64,000 nucleotides of DNA from NCBI GenBank assembly GCA_900314855.1, contig OMWZ01000003.1:1-64000 (forward strand). Reading direction: 5' to 3'. The notes beneath the pieces were generated by a model, which did no database searches, was not told where the DNA came from, and worked only from the letters and a program-made list of their open reading frames with translations. How positions within the stretch are numbered: position 1 is the first letter of the stretch; each line of letters begins with the position of its first letter. Source of the stretch: an uncultured Selenomonadales bacterium. Lineage in GTDB: Bacteria; Bacillota; Negativicutes; Acidaminococcales; Acidaminococcaceae. Shown piece after piece: positions 34,606 through 43,218 of this stretch. Position numbers and translations under genes: made by a program.

Positions 34606-35151
34606 TTAGTTGTCCAGCGCGAACTGGGTGTTGAGCAGGGCGATGGCTTCGGCGGAGCGGAAAATCTGGTCCCGGAAGGAGCGGATGGCTTCGACGGGCA
34701 GGTTGTCTTCGTAGGAGTTGACGAGGAAGTCCGCTTCCAGGAGCAGCTGCCAGTCCTGGCCGTCCACGCCGGTGTACGTGTGGTGGTGCCCGATGAGGAA
34801 GCAGACTCGGTCGACGAAGGCTTCGTCGTAGCCGCCGACTTCCTGCAGCAGGCGGCGCGCCGGGACGGGGCCTTCCTGTTCCTGCAGTTTGCCGTTCTGT
34901 TTGCCGTACTTGTCCAGGGCAGGGTGGATGCCGATGTCGTGCAGGATGGCCGCCACTTCCAGGATTTCCTGTTCCCGGGCGGGCAGGCCGATTCGTCTGC
35001 CCAGATGGGACGCGAAGGTGTAGACCTTGAGAAAATGCTGGATGCGGCGGGCGTCGCCGCGGTCAAACTCGATCATCCTGGCGATGACGGCGGTTTGACG
35101 GGCCATGGCGTCCGTCAGGGAAGCTGGGGTCTGATGGGAAACAGTCATCAT
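34606..35151 (-). CDS. HD-domain phosphohydrolase, 181 aa
   Basis: A small HD-superfamily protein: GDARRIQHFLKVYTFASHLGRRIG supplies the first His, VAAILHDIGIHPA the HD pair, and VDRVCFLIGHHHTYTG further His ligands. Such proteins hydrolyse phosphate esters or nucleotides, often signalling nucleotides; substrate unknown. Two adjacent ATG codons (35151 and 35148) both fit AAGGAG. A second, unrelated HD protein lies at 37520-38101. Confidence 0.87.
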   Translation of the reverse strand: MMTVSHQTPASLTDAMARQTAVIARMIEFDRGDARRIQHFLKVYTFASHLGRRIGLPAREQEILEVAAILHDIGIHPALDKYGKQNGKLQEQEGPVPARRLLQEVGGYDEAFVDRVCFLIGHHHTYTGVDGQDWQLLLEADFLVNSYEDNLPVEAIRSFRDQIFRSAEAIALLNTQFALDN

Positions 35152-35185
35152 GTCATCTCCTTTGCAAGTGAAACAGGGAATCTCC

Positions 35186-36310
35186 TCACGCGATGGCCCC
35201 GGAGGGCCGTGGGGTCGGATGCAGTAGGGCGTCGCCTGTGTGCAGGTTCTCTACGGCGTAGAGGGCCTGGGGAAGACTGGTCGGGAGGGACGCTTCCGGA
35301 AAGAGCTGGAAGAGGCGGTAGGTTTTCCCGCCGGTCTGCTGGGAGCTCTCCACGGCGAGGCACTGCGTGCCGGCCACATAGTAACGGGTGTAGGTGATTT
35401 TTGCCTCTTGTCCTTCGACGGTCCGCCGCGTTTCTGTGAAGATCGGCTTAGCGTTGGGCAGGATCGGGAAGGTGTCCTTGTTTTTATAATGGTACGTATC
35501 GGACGGGTCGTCGACGGTGGCCGCCATAAAAGTCGTGTCCGACGCGTTTCGCACGAGCATGGGGCCCGCCTGGGGAAGGCCGGCCAAGGGGTCCGTGGCG
35601 CAGGTCCGCGGCACGGGGACATTGTACCCGCCGTCAGGGTTGGTCACGTAGTGGAAGTCGGCTGTCGTAAAGGCCCGGAAGGGCGAGGGCGCCGGGACGT
35701 TGATCCAGCCGGTAATGGCCTGGAACCGATCGGTCGGGGCCTGGGCCCGCGGCTTTCCGGCCGCGGCGGCCTTGGCACTATTGTGCGCCGCGCTGCCCGC
35801 GCCGGACGCGCCGGACGTGCTGCCCGCGCTGCCGGCTGCCCCGGCTTGTTTCGCCGCCTGCGCCGCCTCCGCTGCCTGCTGCGCCGCCTGTGCGGCTTGT
35901 GCGGCCAGGGCCTCTTCCCAGGCCTTGCGCTGGGCGGCGTACTCCGGCCGGAGGCCGTACGTGCCGTCCGGGTTGACGCGGTAGCTGGCCGTGACCGGCT
36001 TCGCCACGACGGGCGGGAAAAAGAGCGCCGGAATCTTGACATCCGTGCCGCCCGGCCGATAATCCTGCCCGGCCGGCGCGCCCGATACGGTGCGGAACTT
36101 CGGCAGGGGCTGCTGGTGCTGTTGGTTCAACTGCGCCTGGATTTCGGCTTCTGTATAGCCCATGGGACCCTGCGGAGCAGGGATGGCCCGCGGCGCCACG
36201 GAACCTGCGGCGGCCTTGGCGCCTTCCGCCCAGCCCGCCGTCCACGGGGTCAGGCCCGCGGCGGCGCACAGGCAGACTGTCAGGACTGTGCTTGAAAAAA
36301 TATGCTTCAT
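35186..36310 (-). CDS. Unknown exported Ala-rich protein, 374 aa
   Basis: Not recognised. Residues 1-28 look like a signal peptide. A Gln-rich region precedes an Ala/Gln/Glu run (about 130-165) that should be helical, then a Ser/Ala/Gly stretch. The last 170 residues look like a compact domain (GWINVPAPSPFRAFTTADFHYVTNPDGGYNVPVPR, KITYTRYYVAGTQCLAVESSQQTGGKTYRLFQLFPEA). The phrase NPDGxY occurs twice (VNPDGTYGLRPE and TNPDGGYNVPVP), suggesting a repeated motif. Its ATG shares one base with the mnmA stop (TGATG), so it is translationally coupled to mnmA. Probably periplasmic or outer-membrane associated. Confidence 0.65.
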   Translation of the reverse strand: MKHIFSSTVLTVCLCAAAGLTPWTAGWAEGAKAAAGSVAPRAIPAPQGPMGYTEAEIQAQLNQQHQQPLPKFRTVSGAPAGQDYRPGGTDVKIPALFFPPVVAKPVTASYRVNPDGTYGLRPEYAAQRKAWEEALAAQAAQAAQQAAEAAQAAKQAGAAGSAGSTSGASGAGSAAHNSAKAAAAGKPRAQAPTDRFQAITGWINVPAPSPFRAFTTADFHYVTNPDGGYNVPVPRTCATDPLAGLPQAGPMLVRNASDTTFMAATVDDPSDTYHYKNKDTFPILPNAKPIFTETRRTVEGQEAKITYTRYYVAGTQCLAVESSQQTGGKTYRLFQLFPEASLPTSLPQALYAVENLHTGDALLHPTPRPSGAIA

Positions 36311-37473
36311 CAAATTCTTTTTTGCCTTTCTTCGGTTGCCGTCCAGGGCGCGCGCCGCACGTCTTCCATGCCGGGTCCCGCGGCTTCCTCGCCGACCGTG
36401 TCGATGGTCCCGCCGCCGACGACGGTCTTGCCCTGGTAAAAGACAATGGCCTGCCCCGGCGTCAGGGCGCGCTGGGGTTCCGCAAAGGTGACGGCGATGC
36501 GGCCGCCGCCCAGGTCGCGGATGGTGGCGGGCACATCCTTCGCGCGGTACCGGGGCTTGGCCGTTACGGTCAGCGGCTCCGGCAGGGACGCCACGGCAAT
36601 GAGGTTGCAGTCCTTGGCCACGAGGGTCCGGTGGAACAGCGCGTCCTGGGGCCCAACGTAGACAATGTTCCGCTCCAGGTCCTTGCGGATGACGAAGAGC
36701 GGGTACGCGTAGGCGATGCCAAGCCCCTTGCGCTGGCCGATCGTATAGTGGAGCTGCCCCCGATGGGTGCCCAGGACCTCTCCCGTTTCCGCATGGACGA
36801 AAGGACCGGGCTGCGGATCCCGTCCGGTGAGGGTGCGGATGACACGGGCATAGTCCCCGTCGGGGACAAAGCAGATATCCTGGCTGTCCGGCTTTTTCGC
36901 CGTGCGCAGGCCCGCTTCCTTCGCCTTTTCCCGGATAGCGTCTTTGCGCAGATGTCCCAGGGGAAAGAGGGTGTGGGCCAGTTCGTCCTGGGTCAGGGTG
37001 TAGAGCATGTAGCTCTGGTCCTTCGCTTCGTCGTCGCCCCGTTCCAGGAGCCAGCGGCCCGACGTCTCGTCGAAGCGCACGTTGGCATAGTGCCCTGTGG
37101 CAATGTAGTCGCAGCCCAGGAGGGCCGCCTTCGGATAGAGCCGCCCCAGCTTGACGTCGCGGTTGCAGTCGACGCAGGGGTTCGGCGTGCGGCCCCGGTC
37201 ATACTCATCGATAAAGTGGTCGATGACGCAGCGCCGGAAGGCGTCGGTGAAATTGAACACGTAAAACGGAATGCCCAGGCGGAACGCCACCATGCGCGCG
37301 TCCTCCGTGTCCGACAGGCTGCAGCAGCGGCTTTCGCCGGAAATGCCCAACTCTTCGTTGTGGAACATCTTCAAGGTGACACCCGTCACGTCGTACCCGG
37401 CCTCCTGCAGGAGCAGGGCTGCCGTGCTGCTGTCCACGCCGCCGCTCATGGCCATCAAAACTTTTTTCTTCAT
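36310..37473 (-). CDS. mnmA: tRNA-specific 2-thiouridylase, 387 aa
   Basis: ATP-dependent enzyme that thiolates U34 of tRNA-Lys, -Glu and -Gln using sulfur relayed from a cysteine desulfurase. PP-loop LMAMSGGVDSSTAALLLQEAGYDVTG, first catalytic Cys in TPNPCVDCNRDVKLG and second in SQDICFVPDGDYA. A desulfurase gene lies about 2.5 kb away at 39917 on the other strand. Full family length. Confidence 0.96.
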   Translation of the reverse strand: MKKKVLMAMSGGVDSSTAALLLQEAGYDVTGVTLKMFHNEELGISGESRCCSLSDTEDARMVAFRLGIPFYVFNFTDAFRRCVIDHFIDEYDRGRTPNPCVDCNRDVKLGRLYPKAALLGCDYIATGHYANVRFDETSGRWLLERGDDEAKDQSYMLYTLTQDELAHTLFPLGHLRKDAIREKAKEAGLRTAKKPDSQDICFVPDGDYARVIRTLTGRDPQPGPFVHAETGEVLGTHRGQLHYTIGQRKGLGIAYAYPLFVIRKDLERNIVYVGPQDALFHRTLVAKDCNLIAVASLPEPLTVTAKPRYRAKDVPATIRDLGGGRIAVTFAEPQRALTPGQAIVFYQGKTVVGGGTIDTVGEEAAGPGMEDVRRAPWTATEERQKRI

Positions 37474-37519
37474 AAAACTATCCCCACAGATGTAGCCGTT
37501 CCGGGGACCGCAAAGTCCC

Positions 37520-38101
37520 TCAGTGTGCCAAGGCCGCGCAGGCCTCGTTGATGCGCGCTTCGTCGGGCTTCATGGCCTCCAGCGTCCTGGTCATGAGATC
37601 GTCCAGGGTCCAGCCGAGCAGGTCCGCGCCCTGCCGGATGACGTCGCGGGAGCAGCCGGCGGCAAAGTGTTTGTCCTTGAATTTCTTCTTCAGGGACTTC
37701 AGTTCCATGTCCTGGATGCTCTGGGACGGACGGACGAGGGCGCAGGCGCCAATGAGGCCGGTCAGTTCGTCACAGGCGAAAAGGATTTTTTCCATCGGGT
37801 GTTCCGGCCGGATGTCGACGCAGATGCCGTAGCCGTGGCACGCGACGGCGCGGATCAACCGCTCGTCCACGTGGCGTTCCCGCATGATTTCCTGGCACTT
37901 GACGCAGTGCTGGTCGGGATACTTCTCAAAGTCCAGGTCGTGGAGCAGGCCTGCCAACCCCCAGAAATCCACTTCCTCACCATAGCCCAGTTCCACGGCA
38001 AAGCGCCGCATGACCGCTTCCACCGTCAAGGCGTGCCGCAGGTGGAACGGATCCTGGTTGAATTCTGTCAGTAACGCCCAAGCCTCTTCTCGTGTCATCA
38101 T
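37520..38101 (-). CDS. HD-domain hydrolase, 193 aa
   Basis: A second HD-superfamily hydrolase: NQDPFHLRHALTVEAVMRRFAVELG, FWGLAGLLHDLDFEKYPDQHCVKC, LIRAVACHGYG and ILFACDELTGLIGACALVRPS. This type resembles the small predicted phosphohydrolases widespread in Firmicutes with no assigned substrate. AAGGAAGG lies 7 bases before the first of two ATG codons. It lies 46 bases upstream of mnmA, with which it may be cotranscribed. Confidence 0.87.
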   Translation of the reverse strand: MMTREEAWALLTEFNQDPFHLRHALTVEAVMRRFAVELGYGEEVDFWGLAGLLHDLDFEKYPDQHCVKCQEIMRERHVDERLIRAVACHGYGICVDIRPEHPMEKILFACDELTGLIGACALVRPSQSIQDMELKSLKKKFKDKHFAAGCSRDVIRQGADLLGWTLDDLMTRTLEAMKPDEARINEACAALAH

Positions 38102-38299
38102 CGTAAAACCTTCCTTCCGTTCTGGTCCCGCAGCCGGCCCGGCGCCTCCCTGGGAGGGGCGCCGTTCCGGATGCGCAAAGGGCGCAGGTCCCTGGAGTGG
38201 GTTTCCTGCGTCCTTCTATTGTACTACATTTGAGGGTCCGGGGACAGGGTATTTTTGCCGGGCGCGCCGCGGCGCCGGGCATCCTGCCACAGGACTTTT

Positions 38300-39232
<933 letters not shown>

Positions 39233-39261
39233 GATAGGATCCTTTCTTCGGCGGGCAAGGT

Positions 39262-39696
39262 TCAGATTACGTAGCTTCCGCCGCTCTTTTCATTGTATTT
39301 CCTGACCAGGTCGGCCAGGGTGATGTTGTCGACGACATGATTCACTGCTTCTTCGATTTTGGCCCAGATTTCTACGGTGACGCAGGCTTTGGCCATGGTA
39401 CAGTCCGCGTTGCCGTCCAGACAAGCGACGGGCGCCAGGCTGCCTTCGGTCGTCCGCAAAATATCGCCGACGGTGTATTCCTCCGGCCGTTTGGCCAGGT
39501 GGTAGCCGCCCTGGGCGCCGCGGGCGCTGGTCACATAGCCGGCGCGGCTCAGCTGCGTAATGATTTGTTCCAGATATTTATCGGAAATGTTTTGACGCTG
39601 CGAAATTTGTTTGAGCGGCGTAAAGCCGCAATCATAATGAAGAGCCAGGTCGAGCATGAGGCGTGTCGCGTAACGGCCCTTTGTCGAAATCCGCAT
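39262..39696 (-). CDS. Rrf2 family transcriptional regulator (IscR/CymR-like), 144 aa
   Basis: Winged-helix Rrf2 regulator. MRISTKGRYATRLMLDLALHY, the recognition helix LKQISQRQNISDKYLEQIITQLSRAGYVTSARGAQGGYHLAK and a three-cysteine cluster with spacing C-x6-C-x5-C (CLDGNADC then AC). The cluster could hold an Fe-S cluster as in IscR; CymR lacks it. Placement between cysK and a cysteine desulfurase, with divergent promoters, points to control of sulfur or Fe-S metabolism. Start is ATG at 39696 with GGAGG upstream, not the longer frame from 39825. Confidence 0.9.
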   Translation of the reverse strand: MRISTKGRYATRLMLDLALHYDCGFTPLKQISQRQNISDKYLEQIITQLSRAGYVTSARGAQGGYHLAKRPEEYTVGDILRTTEGSLAPVACLDGNADCTMAKACVTVEIWAKIEEAVNHVVDNITLADLVRKYNEKSGGSYVI

Positions 39697-39781
39697 GGGG
39701 AAACCTCCTTTGCACGGTGCTGCCCCGCCTGACGACGGGGCCGGGGCGTCGGTGGGACAACCCCTCGTTTGATATACTATT

Positions 39782-39810
39782 ATATTACTATGAATACAGT
39801 GGAATAGCAA
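39782..39810 (-). promoter_or_regulatory. Promoter of the Rrf2-cysK operon
   Basis: On the minus strand TTGCTA (39805-39810), a 17-base spacer and TAATAT (39782-39787). The AT-rich run beside it (39768-39795) contains short inverted repeats (ATAGTA/TACTAT) that could bind the Rrf2 protein. Confidence 0.6.
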
Positions 39811-39818
39811 GCCGAATT

Positions 39819-39847
39819 TTGACAATCCACGCGTTTCCTGCTATATT
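39819..39847 (+). promoter_or_regulatory. Promoter of the cysteine desulfurase gene
   Basis: TTGACA (39819-39824), a 17-base spacer and TATATT (39842-39847). It is nearly back to back with the Rrf2 promoter, which would let one regulator act on both. Confidence 0.8.
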
Positions 39848-39916
39848 TTTCACGAACTGTTCGCAAGTTGCGCACGGGAAAACAGAGCGGAAACACAGAG
39901 AGAACGAAAGGAACCC

Positions 39917-41074
39917 ATGATGGAAGTCTATTTGGATAATGCCGCCACCACGCGTGTCTTGCCGGAAATCGCCGCGGCCATGGCAGAGGTCATGGTCCGC
40001 CAGTACGGCAACCCGTCGGGGGTGTATAAAAAAAGCCGGGAAGCAGCGGGCCTGGTCCTGGAGGCCCGGGAGCGGGTCGCCCGCCTGCTGCACGCGTCCT
40101 TTAAGGATATTTATTTTACGGGCGGAGGCAGCGAAGGGGACAACATGCTGCTCCGCGGCGCGGCCCACGCCCTGCGGGAGAAGGGCCGTCATATCGTGAC
40201 GACCCAAATCGAGCATCACGCGGTCCTGCGTACGTGTGAGGCCCTGGAAAAGGAAGGCTTCGCCGTGACGTATGTCCCCGTCGGGGCCGACGGCCGCGTG
40301 GACCCGGAAACGGTGCGGCAAGTCCTGCGGCCCGATACGATCCTCCTGTCCGTCCAGTACGCCAACAATGAGATCGGCACGCTGCAGCCCGTGGCGGAGC
40401 TGGGCGCCCTGGCCCGGGAACGGGGCATCCTGTTCCACACGGACGCCGTGCAGGCGGCCGGCCATGTCCCCCTCGACGTGGAACGGGAACACATCGACCT
40501 GCTGACCCTGACGGCCCACAAATTCCACGGGCCCAAAGGCTGCGGCGCGGTCTATGTGCGGCACGGCATCGACCTGGAACCCCTGATTTACGGCGGGCCC
40601 CAGGAACGGGGCTGGCGTGCCGGGACGGAAAACGTACCGGGCATCTGCGGCCTCGGCATGGCGGCGGACCACGCCGTCCGCTGCCTGGAACAGACGGGCG
40701 TGCGGGTCCGGGCCCTGCGGGATCACCTGATCGACCGTGTCCTGTCGGAAATTCCCGGGACGGCCCTGAATGGCTCGCGGGAGTACCGCCTGCCGAACAA
40801 CGCCAACTTCCGTATCGACGGGGTGAACGGCGAAGACCTGCTGCTGCTCCTCGATTTCGCCGATATCGCCGCGTCCAGCGGCAGCGCCTGCGCCAGCGGC
40901 AGTCTGGACCCGTCCCATGTCCTCCTCGCCTTGGGCCTGACGCCGGAAGAGGCCCGCAGCAGCCTGCGCTTCACCTTATCGGAGTTTACGACGAAACCGC
41001 AGATCGACTACACGGTGGAAAAGTTGAAGGAAGCCGTTACGCGCCTGCGCGGCGCCGCCCCGGGGCGGCAGTGA
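39917..41074 (+). CDS. Cysteine desulfurase, NifS/IscS family, 385 aa
   Basis: PLP enzyme that takes sulfur from cysteine as a persulfide for Fe-S clusters and tRNA thiolation. VYLDNAATTRVLPEI, GGSEGDNMLLRGAA, SVQYANNEIGTLQP, HTDAVQAAGHVPLD, TLTAHKFHGPKGCGAVYVR (PLP Lys) and the active-site loop SSGSACASGSLDPSHV (Cys). The long loop places it in the IscS/NifS class I group. No scaffold gene (IscU) follows. A second ATG at 39920 fits AAAGGAA as well as the first. Confidence 0.93.
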   Translation: MMEVYLDNAATTRVLPEIAAAMAEVMVRQYGNPSGVYKKSREAAGLVLEARERVARLLHASFKDIYFTGGGSEGDNMLLRGAAHALREKGRHIVTTQIEHHAVLRTCEALEKEGFAVTYVPVGADGRVDPETVRQVLRPDTILLSVQYANNEIGTLQPVAELGALARERGILFHTDAVQAAGHVPLDVEREHIDLLTLTAHKFHGPKGCGAVYVRHGIDLEPLIYGGPQERGWRAGTENVPGICGLGMAADHAVRCLEQTGVRVRALRDHLIDRVLSEIPGTALNGSREYRLPNNANFRIDGVNGEDLLLLLDFADIAASSGSACASGSLDPSHVLLALGLTPEEARSSLRFTLSEFTTKPQIDYTVEKLKEAVTRLRGAAPGRQ

Positions 41075-41170
41075 GAAGACCGGACGCCGCGGGGGGAAGG
41101 CCGGGTGTTGGCACGCGCGCCCCGGTTGTGATACAATGAAACGAGCAATTTGGACGGGAGGAACACGCCA

Positions 41171-41563
41171 ATGGTGGATGGAAAGAAACTGGACCGGGAA
41201 TTCAACCGGTATATGGACTTGTATAAAAGCGACAAGGAACTGGGGCAGCTCATGCTGAAACTTTCGTACCAGGAGTTGTTCAACGACAAGTTCCTGCAGG
41301 AAAACAGCCGGTTCAAGAATTTGGACGATATGCTGTTCCGCGGCGGCTTCGGCCTGACGAACCCCATGGAAATCGAGCAGGTCAACCAGGACAAGTGGAA
41401 CGAGTACATCGCGGCCTACACGGATTGCCGTACGTGGCACCAGTTCGGCAAGCTGGCCATGGTGGACTGGATGAAGACCGTCGTCCGTCTCGTCGGCCAG
41501 GCCAAAAAGAAGGAAGCCGAAGACAAGAAGCACGGCGGCGAAGGAAACAAGGCCGACCAATAA
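41171..41563 (+). CDS. Conserved-looking hypothetical protein, 130 aa
   Basis: Not recognised. A soluble, highly charged helical protein (LDREFNRYMDLYKSDKELGQLMLKLSYQELFNDKFLQENSRFKNLDDMLFRGGF, then TWHQFGKLAMVDWMKTVVRLVGQ) with a Lys/Glu-rich tail. No signal peptide or membrane segment. ATG at 41171 has GGGAGG 9 bases upstream. It follows the cysteine desulfurase by 97 bases and ends at its own terminator, so it may be the last gene of that transcript. Confidence 0.65.
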   Translation: MVDGKKLDREFNRYMDLYKSDKELGQLMLKLSYQELFNDKFLQENSRFKNLDDMLFRGGFGLTNPMEIEQVNQDKWNEYIAAYTDCRTWHQFGKLAMVDWMKTVVRLVGQAKKKEAEDKKHGGEGNKADQ

Positions 41564-41594
41564 AAAAAGACCCTGTCCTTGCGGCAGGGAAACG

Positions 41595-41629
41595 AAGGGC
41601 GGAACGCGTGGCGGCGTTCCGCCCTTTTT
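41595..41629 (+). terminator. Rho-independent terminator
   Basis: AAGGGCGGAACGC and its complement (41595-41607 / 41614-41626) with a 6-base loop and a T run. A smaller CCCTG/CAGGG hairpin precedes it. Confidence 0.85.
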
Positions 41630-41695
41630 GCGTCCGGAGGCGGATGGGGGGCGAACACGTTCGCGCAAAAAACGAACATCAATTCAATAAAAGGA

Positions 41696-41757
41696 TTGAC
41701 AAGCGAACAAAGATGGTTTAGAATACGATTAAAGAAACGAGAACGAACAAATGTTTC
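41696..41757 (+). promoter_or_regulatory. Promoter with downstream LexA-like box before the LysM gene
   Basis: TTGACA (41696-41701), 17-base spacer and TAGAAT (41719-41724) form a strong promoter. CGAACAAATGTTTC (41744-41757) just downstream of the likely start site matches the Gram-positive LexA/DinR pattern CGAAC-N4-GTT, departing only in the last two bases. Extra CGAAC half-sites occur at 41673 and 41704. Confidence 0.65.
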
Positions 41758-41774
41758 TGAAAAGAGGGGGTACC

Positions 41775-42077
41775 ATGAAAAAGAGTTTGCTTGCCTTCCT
41801 GCTGGGCGCCATCCTGAGCGCCGGCTTTACATACGTCCATGTTTCCGCTTCCCCTGTCGTCTATGAAAACCAGGCGATCACCGTCCATACGGGCGATACG
41901 CTGTGGACCATCGCGTCGCGCTGGAGTCAGCAGGACGAGGACGTGCGGGAGGTCATTGAACGGATCCGCACGGCGAACCGCCTGTCCGATACGCGCATCC
42001 GCGCGGGGCAGCAGCTTGTCATCCCGGTCCGCCGCGAGGCCCGTCCCGACCGGGCCGTGGCTGTCGCGGCGCGGTAA
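41775..42077 (+). CDS. Small LysM protein, YneA-like candidate SOS division inhibitor, 100 aa
   Basis: A short N-terminal membrane anchor (residues 3-24, SLLAFLLGAILSAGFTYVHV) followed by one LysM peptidoglycan-binding domain (VHTGDTLWTIASRWSQQDEDVREVIERIRTANRLSDTRIRAGQQLVIP). Length and layout equal those of YneA of Bacillus, the LexA-controlled cell-division suppressor. A LexA-like box lies in the promoter. The ATG at 41775 has GAGGGGG upstream; an ATG inside the LexA-like box (41751) is not used. LysM assignment is firm; the SOS role is inference. Confidence 0.85.
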   Translation: MKKSLLAFLLGAILSAGFTYVHVSASPVVYENQAITVHTGDTLWTIASRWSQQDEDVREVIERIRTANRLSDTRIRAGQQLVIPVRREARPDRAVAVAAR

Positions 42078-42109
42078 CGGGAAGCCCGGATCGTTCCCCT
42101 TCCTTCGTC

Positions 42110-43099
42110 TTATCCCATCTTACGCTGCAATTTTTCCCAATAATCCCCCGGCACGACAATGTCGCGCGCGGGGATTTTTTTCGCGTCAAAGAAGGGCAGC
42201 AGCTCCTGCGCCCGCAAGGGTTCCGGCTTGTCGAGCTGCCCCAGGAGCCAGGCCAGATAGCCCAGGAGCGGTTCCGGGCTGTCGCAAAGGGAACGCAGGA
42301 AGCCCGTGTCGCAGGCTTTTTCGCGCTTGGCCAGGCGGCTGCCGTCGGGGGCGACGAGAAGGGGCAGGTGCAGGTACGACGGCGGACGGAAGCCGAGGAG
42401 GCGGGACAGGTAGAGCTGCGGCGCGGCGGAACTGAGCAGGTCCCCGCCGCGGACGACCTGGCTTACGCCCTGGAGTCCGTCGTCGATGGTGACGGCCAGC
42501 TGGTAGGCGAAGACGCCGTCGCTGCGCCGGACGATGATGTCCCCCCAGTCCGTGGCTAGGTTGTAGCGCTGGGGACCGTAGTGGCCGTCCGTGAAGGTCA
42601 GGTCTTCCGCGGGCAGGCGCAGGCGCCAGGCTGGGGAGCGGCGCCGGGCCCTTTCCGCCGCTTCGGCCGGGGTCAGGGAGCGGCAGGTGCCGGCGTAGAC
42701 GAAGCGGCCGTCGCTGGCGTGGGGCGCGTCGGCCACGTGGAGCTGGGCGCGGCTGCAAAAGCAAGGGTACAGGTGGCCGTCCTGCCGCAGGCGGTCAAAA
42801 TAGTACGTATAGATACTGGCACGCTCGCTCTGATAAGGGACAGTCCCGTTGTCCCAGGACAGCCCCAGCCATTCCAGGTCGGACAGGATGAGGTCCGCGA
42901 AAGACCGGGGACAACGCAGGGAATCCAGGTCTTCCATGCGCAGGAGAAACGTGCCGCCCTGACTTTTGGCACAGAGCCAGGCGGCCAGCGCGGTGTACAG
43001 ATTGCCCAGGTGCATCCGCCCGCTCGGCGAGGGCGCAAAGCGGCCGCACGGGGGCCGGTGGGATTCGGCGGTGTAAGGGACAGATTCCGTTGGGGACAC
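42110..43099 (-). CDS. gluQRS: Glutamyl-Q tRNA(Asp) synthetase, 329 aa
   Basis: A truncated glutamyl-tRNA synthetase paralogue that attaches glutamate to queuosine in tRNA-Asp. GRFAPSPSGRMHLGNLYTALAAWL (HIGH-like), LRMEDLDSLR, the zinc-binding CFCSRAQ...YAGTCR and DGSRLAKREKACD (KMSKS-like) are present, and the anticodon-binding domain is absent as expected. Starts with GTG at 43099 close to GGAAAG; no in-frame ATG fits. Ends beside the LysM gene in a convergent arrangement. Confidence 0.92.
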   Translation of the reverse strand: MSPTESVPYTAESHRPPCGRFAPSPSGRMHLGNLYTALAAWLCAKSQGGTFLLRMEDLDSLRCPRSFADLILSDLEWLGLSWDNGTVPYQSERASIYTYYFDRLRQDGHLYPCFCSRAQLHVADAPHASDGRFVYAGTCRSLTPAEAAERARRRSPAWRLRLPAEDLTFTDGHYGPQRYNLATDWGDIIVRRSDGVFAYQLAVTIDDGLQGVSQVVRGGDLLSSAAPQLYLSRLLGFRPPSYLHLPLLVAPDGSRLAKREKACDTGFLRSLCDSPEPLLGYLAWLLGQLDKPEPLRAQELLPFFDAKKIPARDIVVPGDYWEKLQRKMG

Positions 43100-43218
43100 C
43101 TTCTTTCCGTGGCATAGTTCATAATTTTTTCGTTATTATTATAGCATAAGGATAGTATAATGAAAGGACAGAACGAAGTGTCCATCCGCGGGGAGAGCGG
43201 AGGGAAGGAGTTTGCACG

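Noticed and set aside
39420..39470. Unusual cysteine spacing in the Rrf2 regulator
   Set aside because: C-x6-C-x5-C is, as I recall, common among Firmicute Rrf2 proteins, so it is not a special feature.
41652..41663. CGAACACGTTCG as a second LexA box
   Set aside because: The half-sites are perfect but separated by 2 bases instead of 4, so it does not fit the LexA pattern; it may be chance or another site.
43097..43129. Possible frameshift at the start of gluQRS, because nearby ATG codons are in other frames
   Set aside because: A GTG at 43099 in the correct frame gives a normal N terminus (GRFAPSPSG begins near residue 19), so no frameshift is needed.
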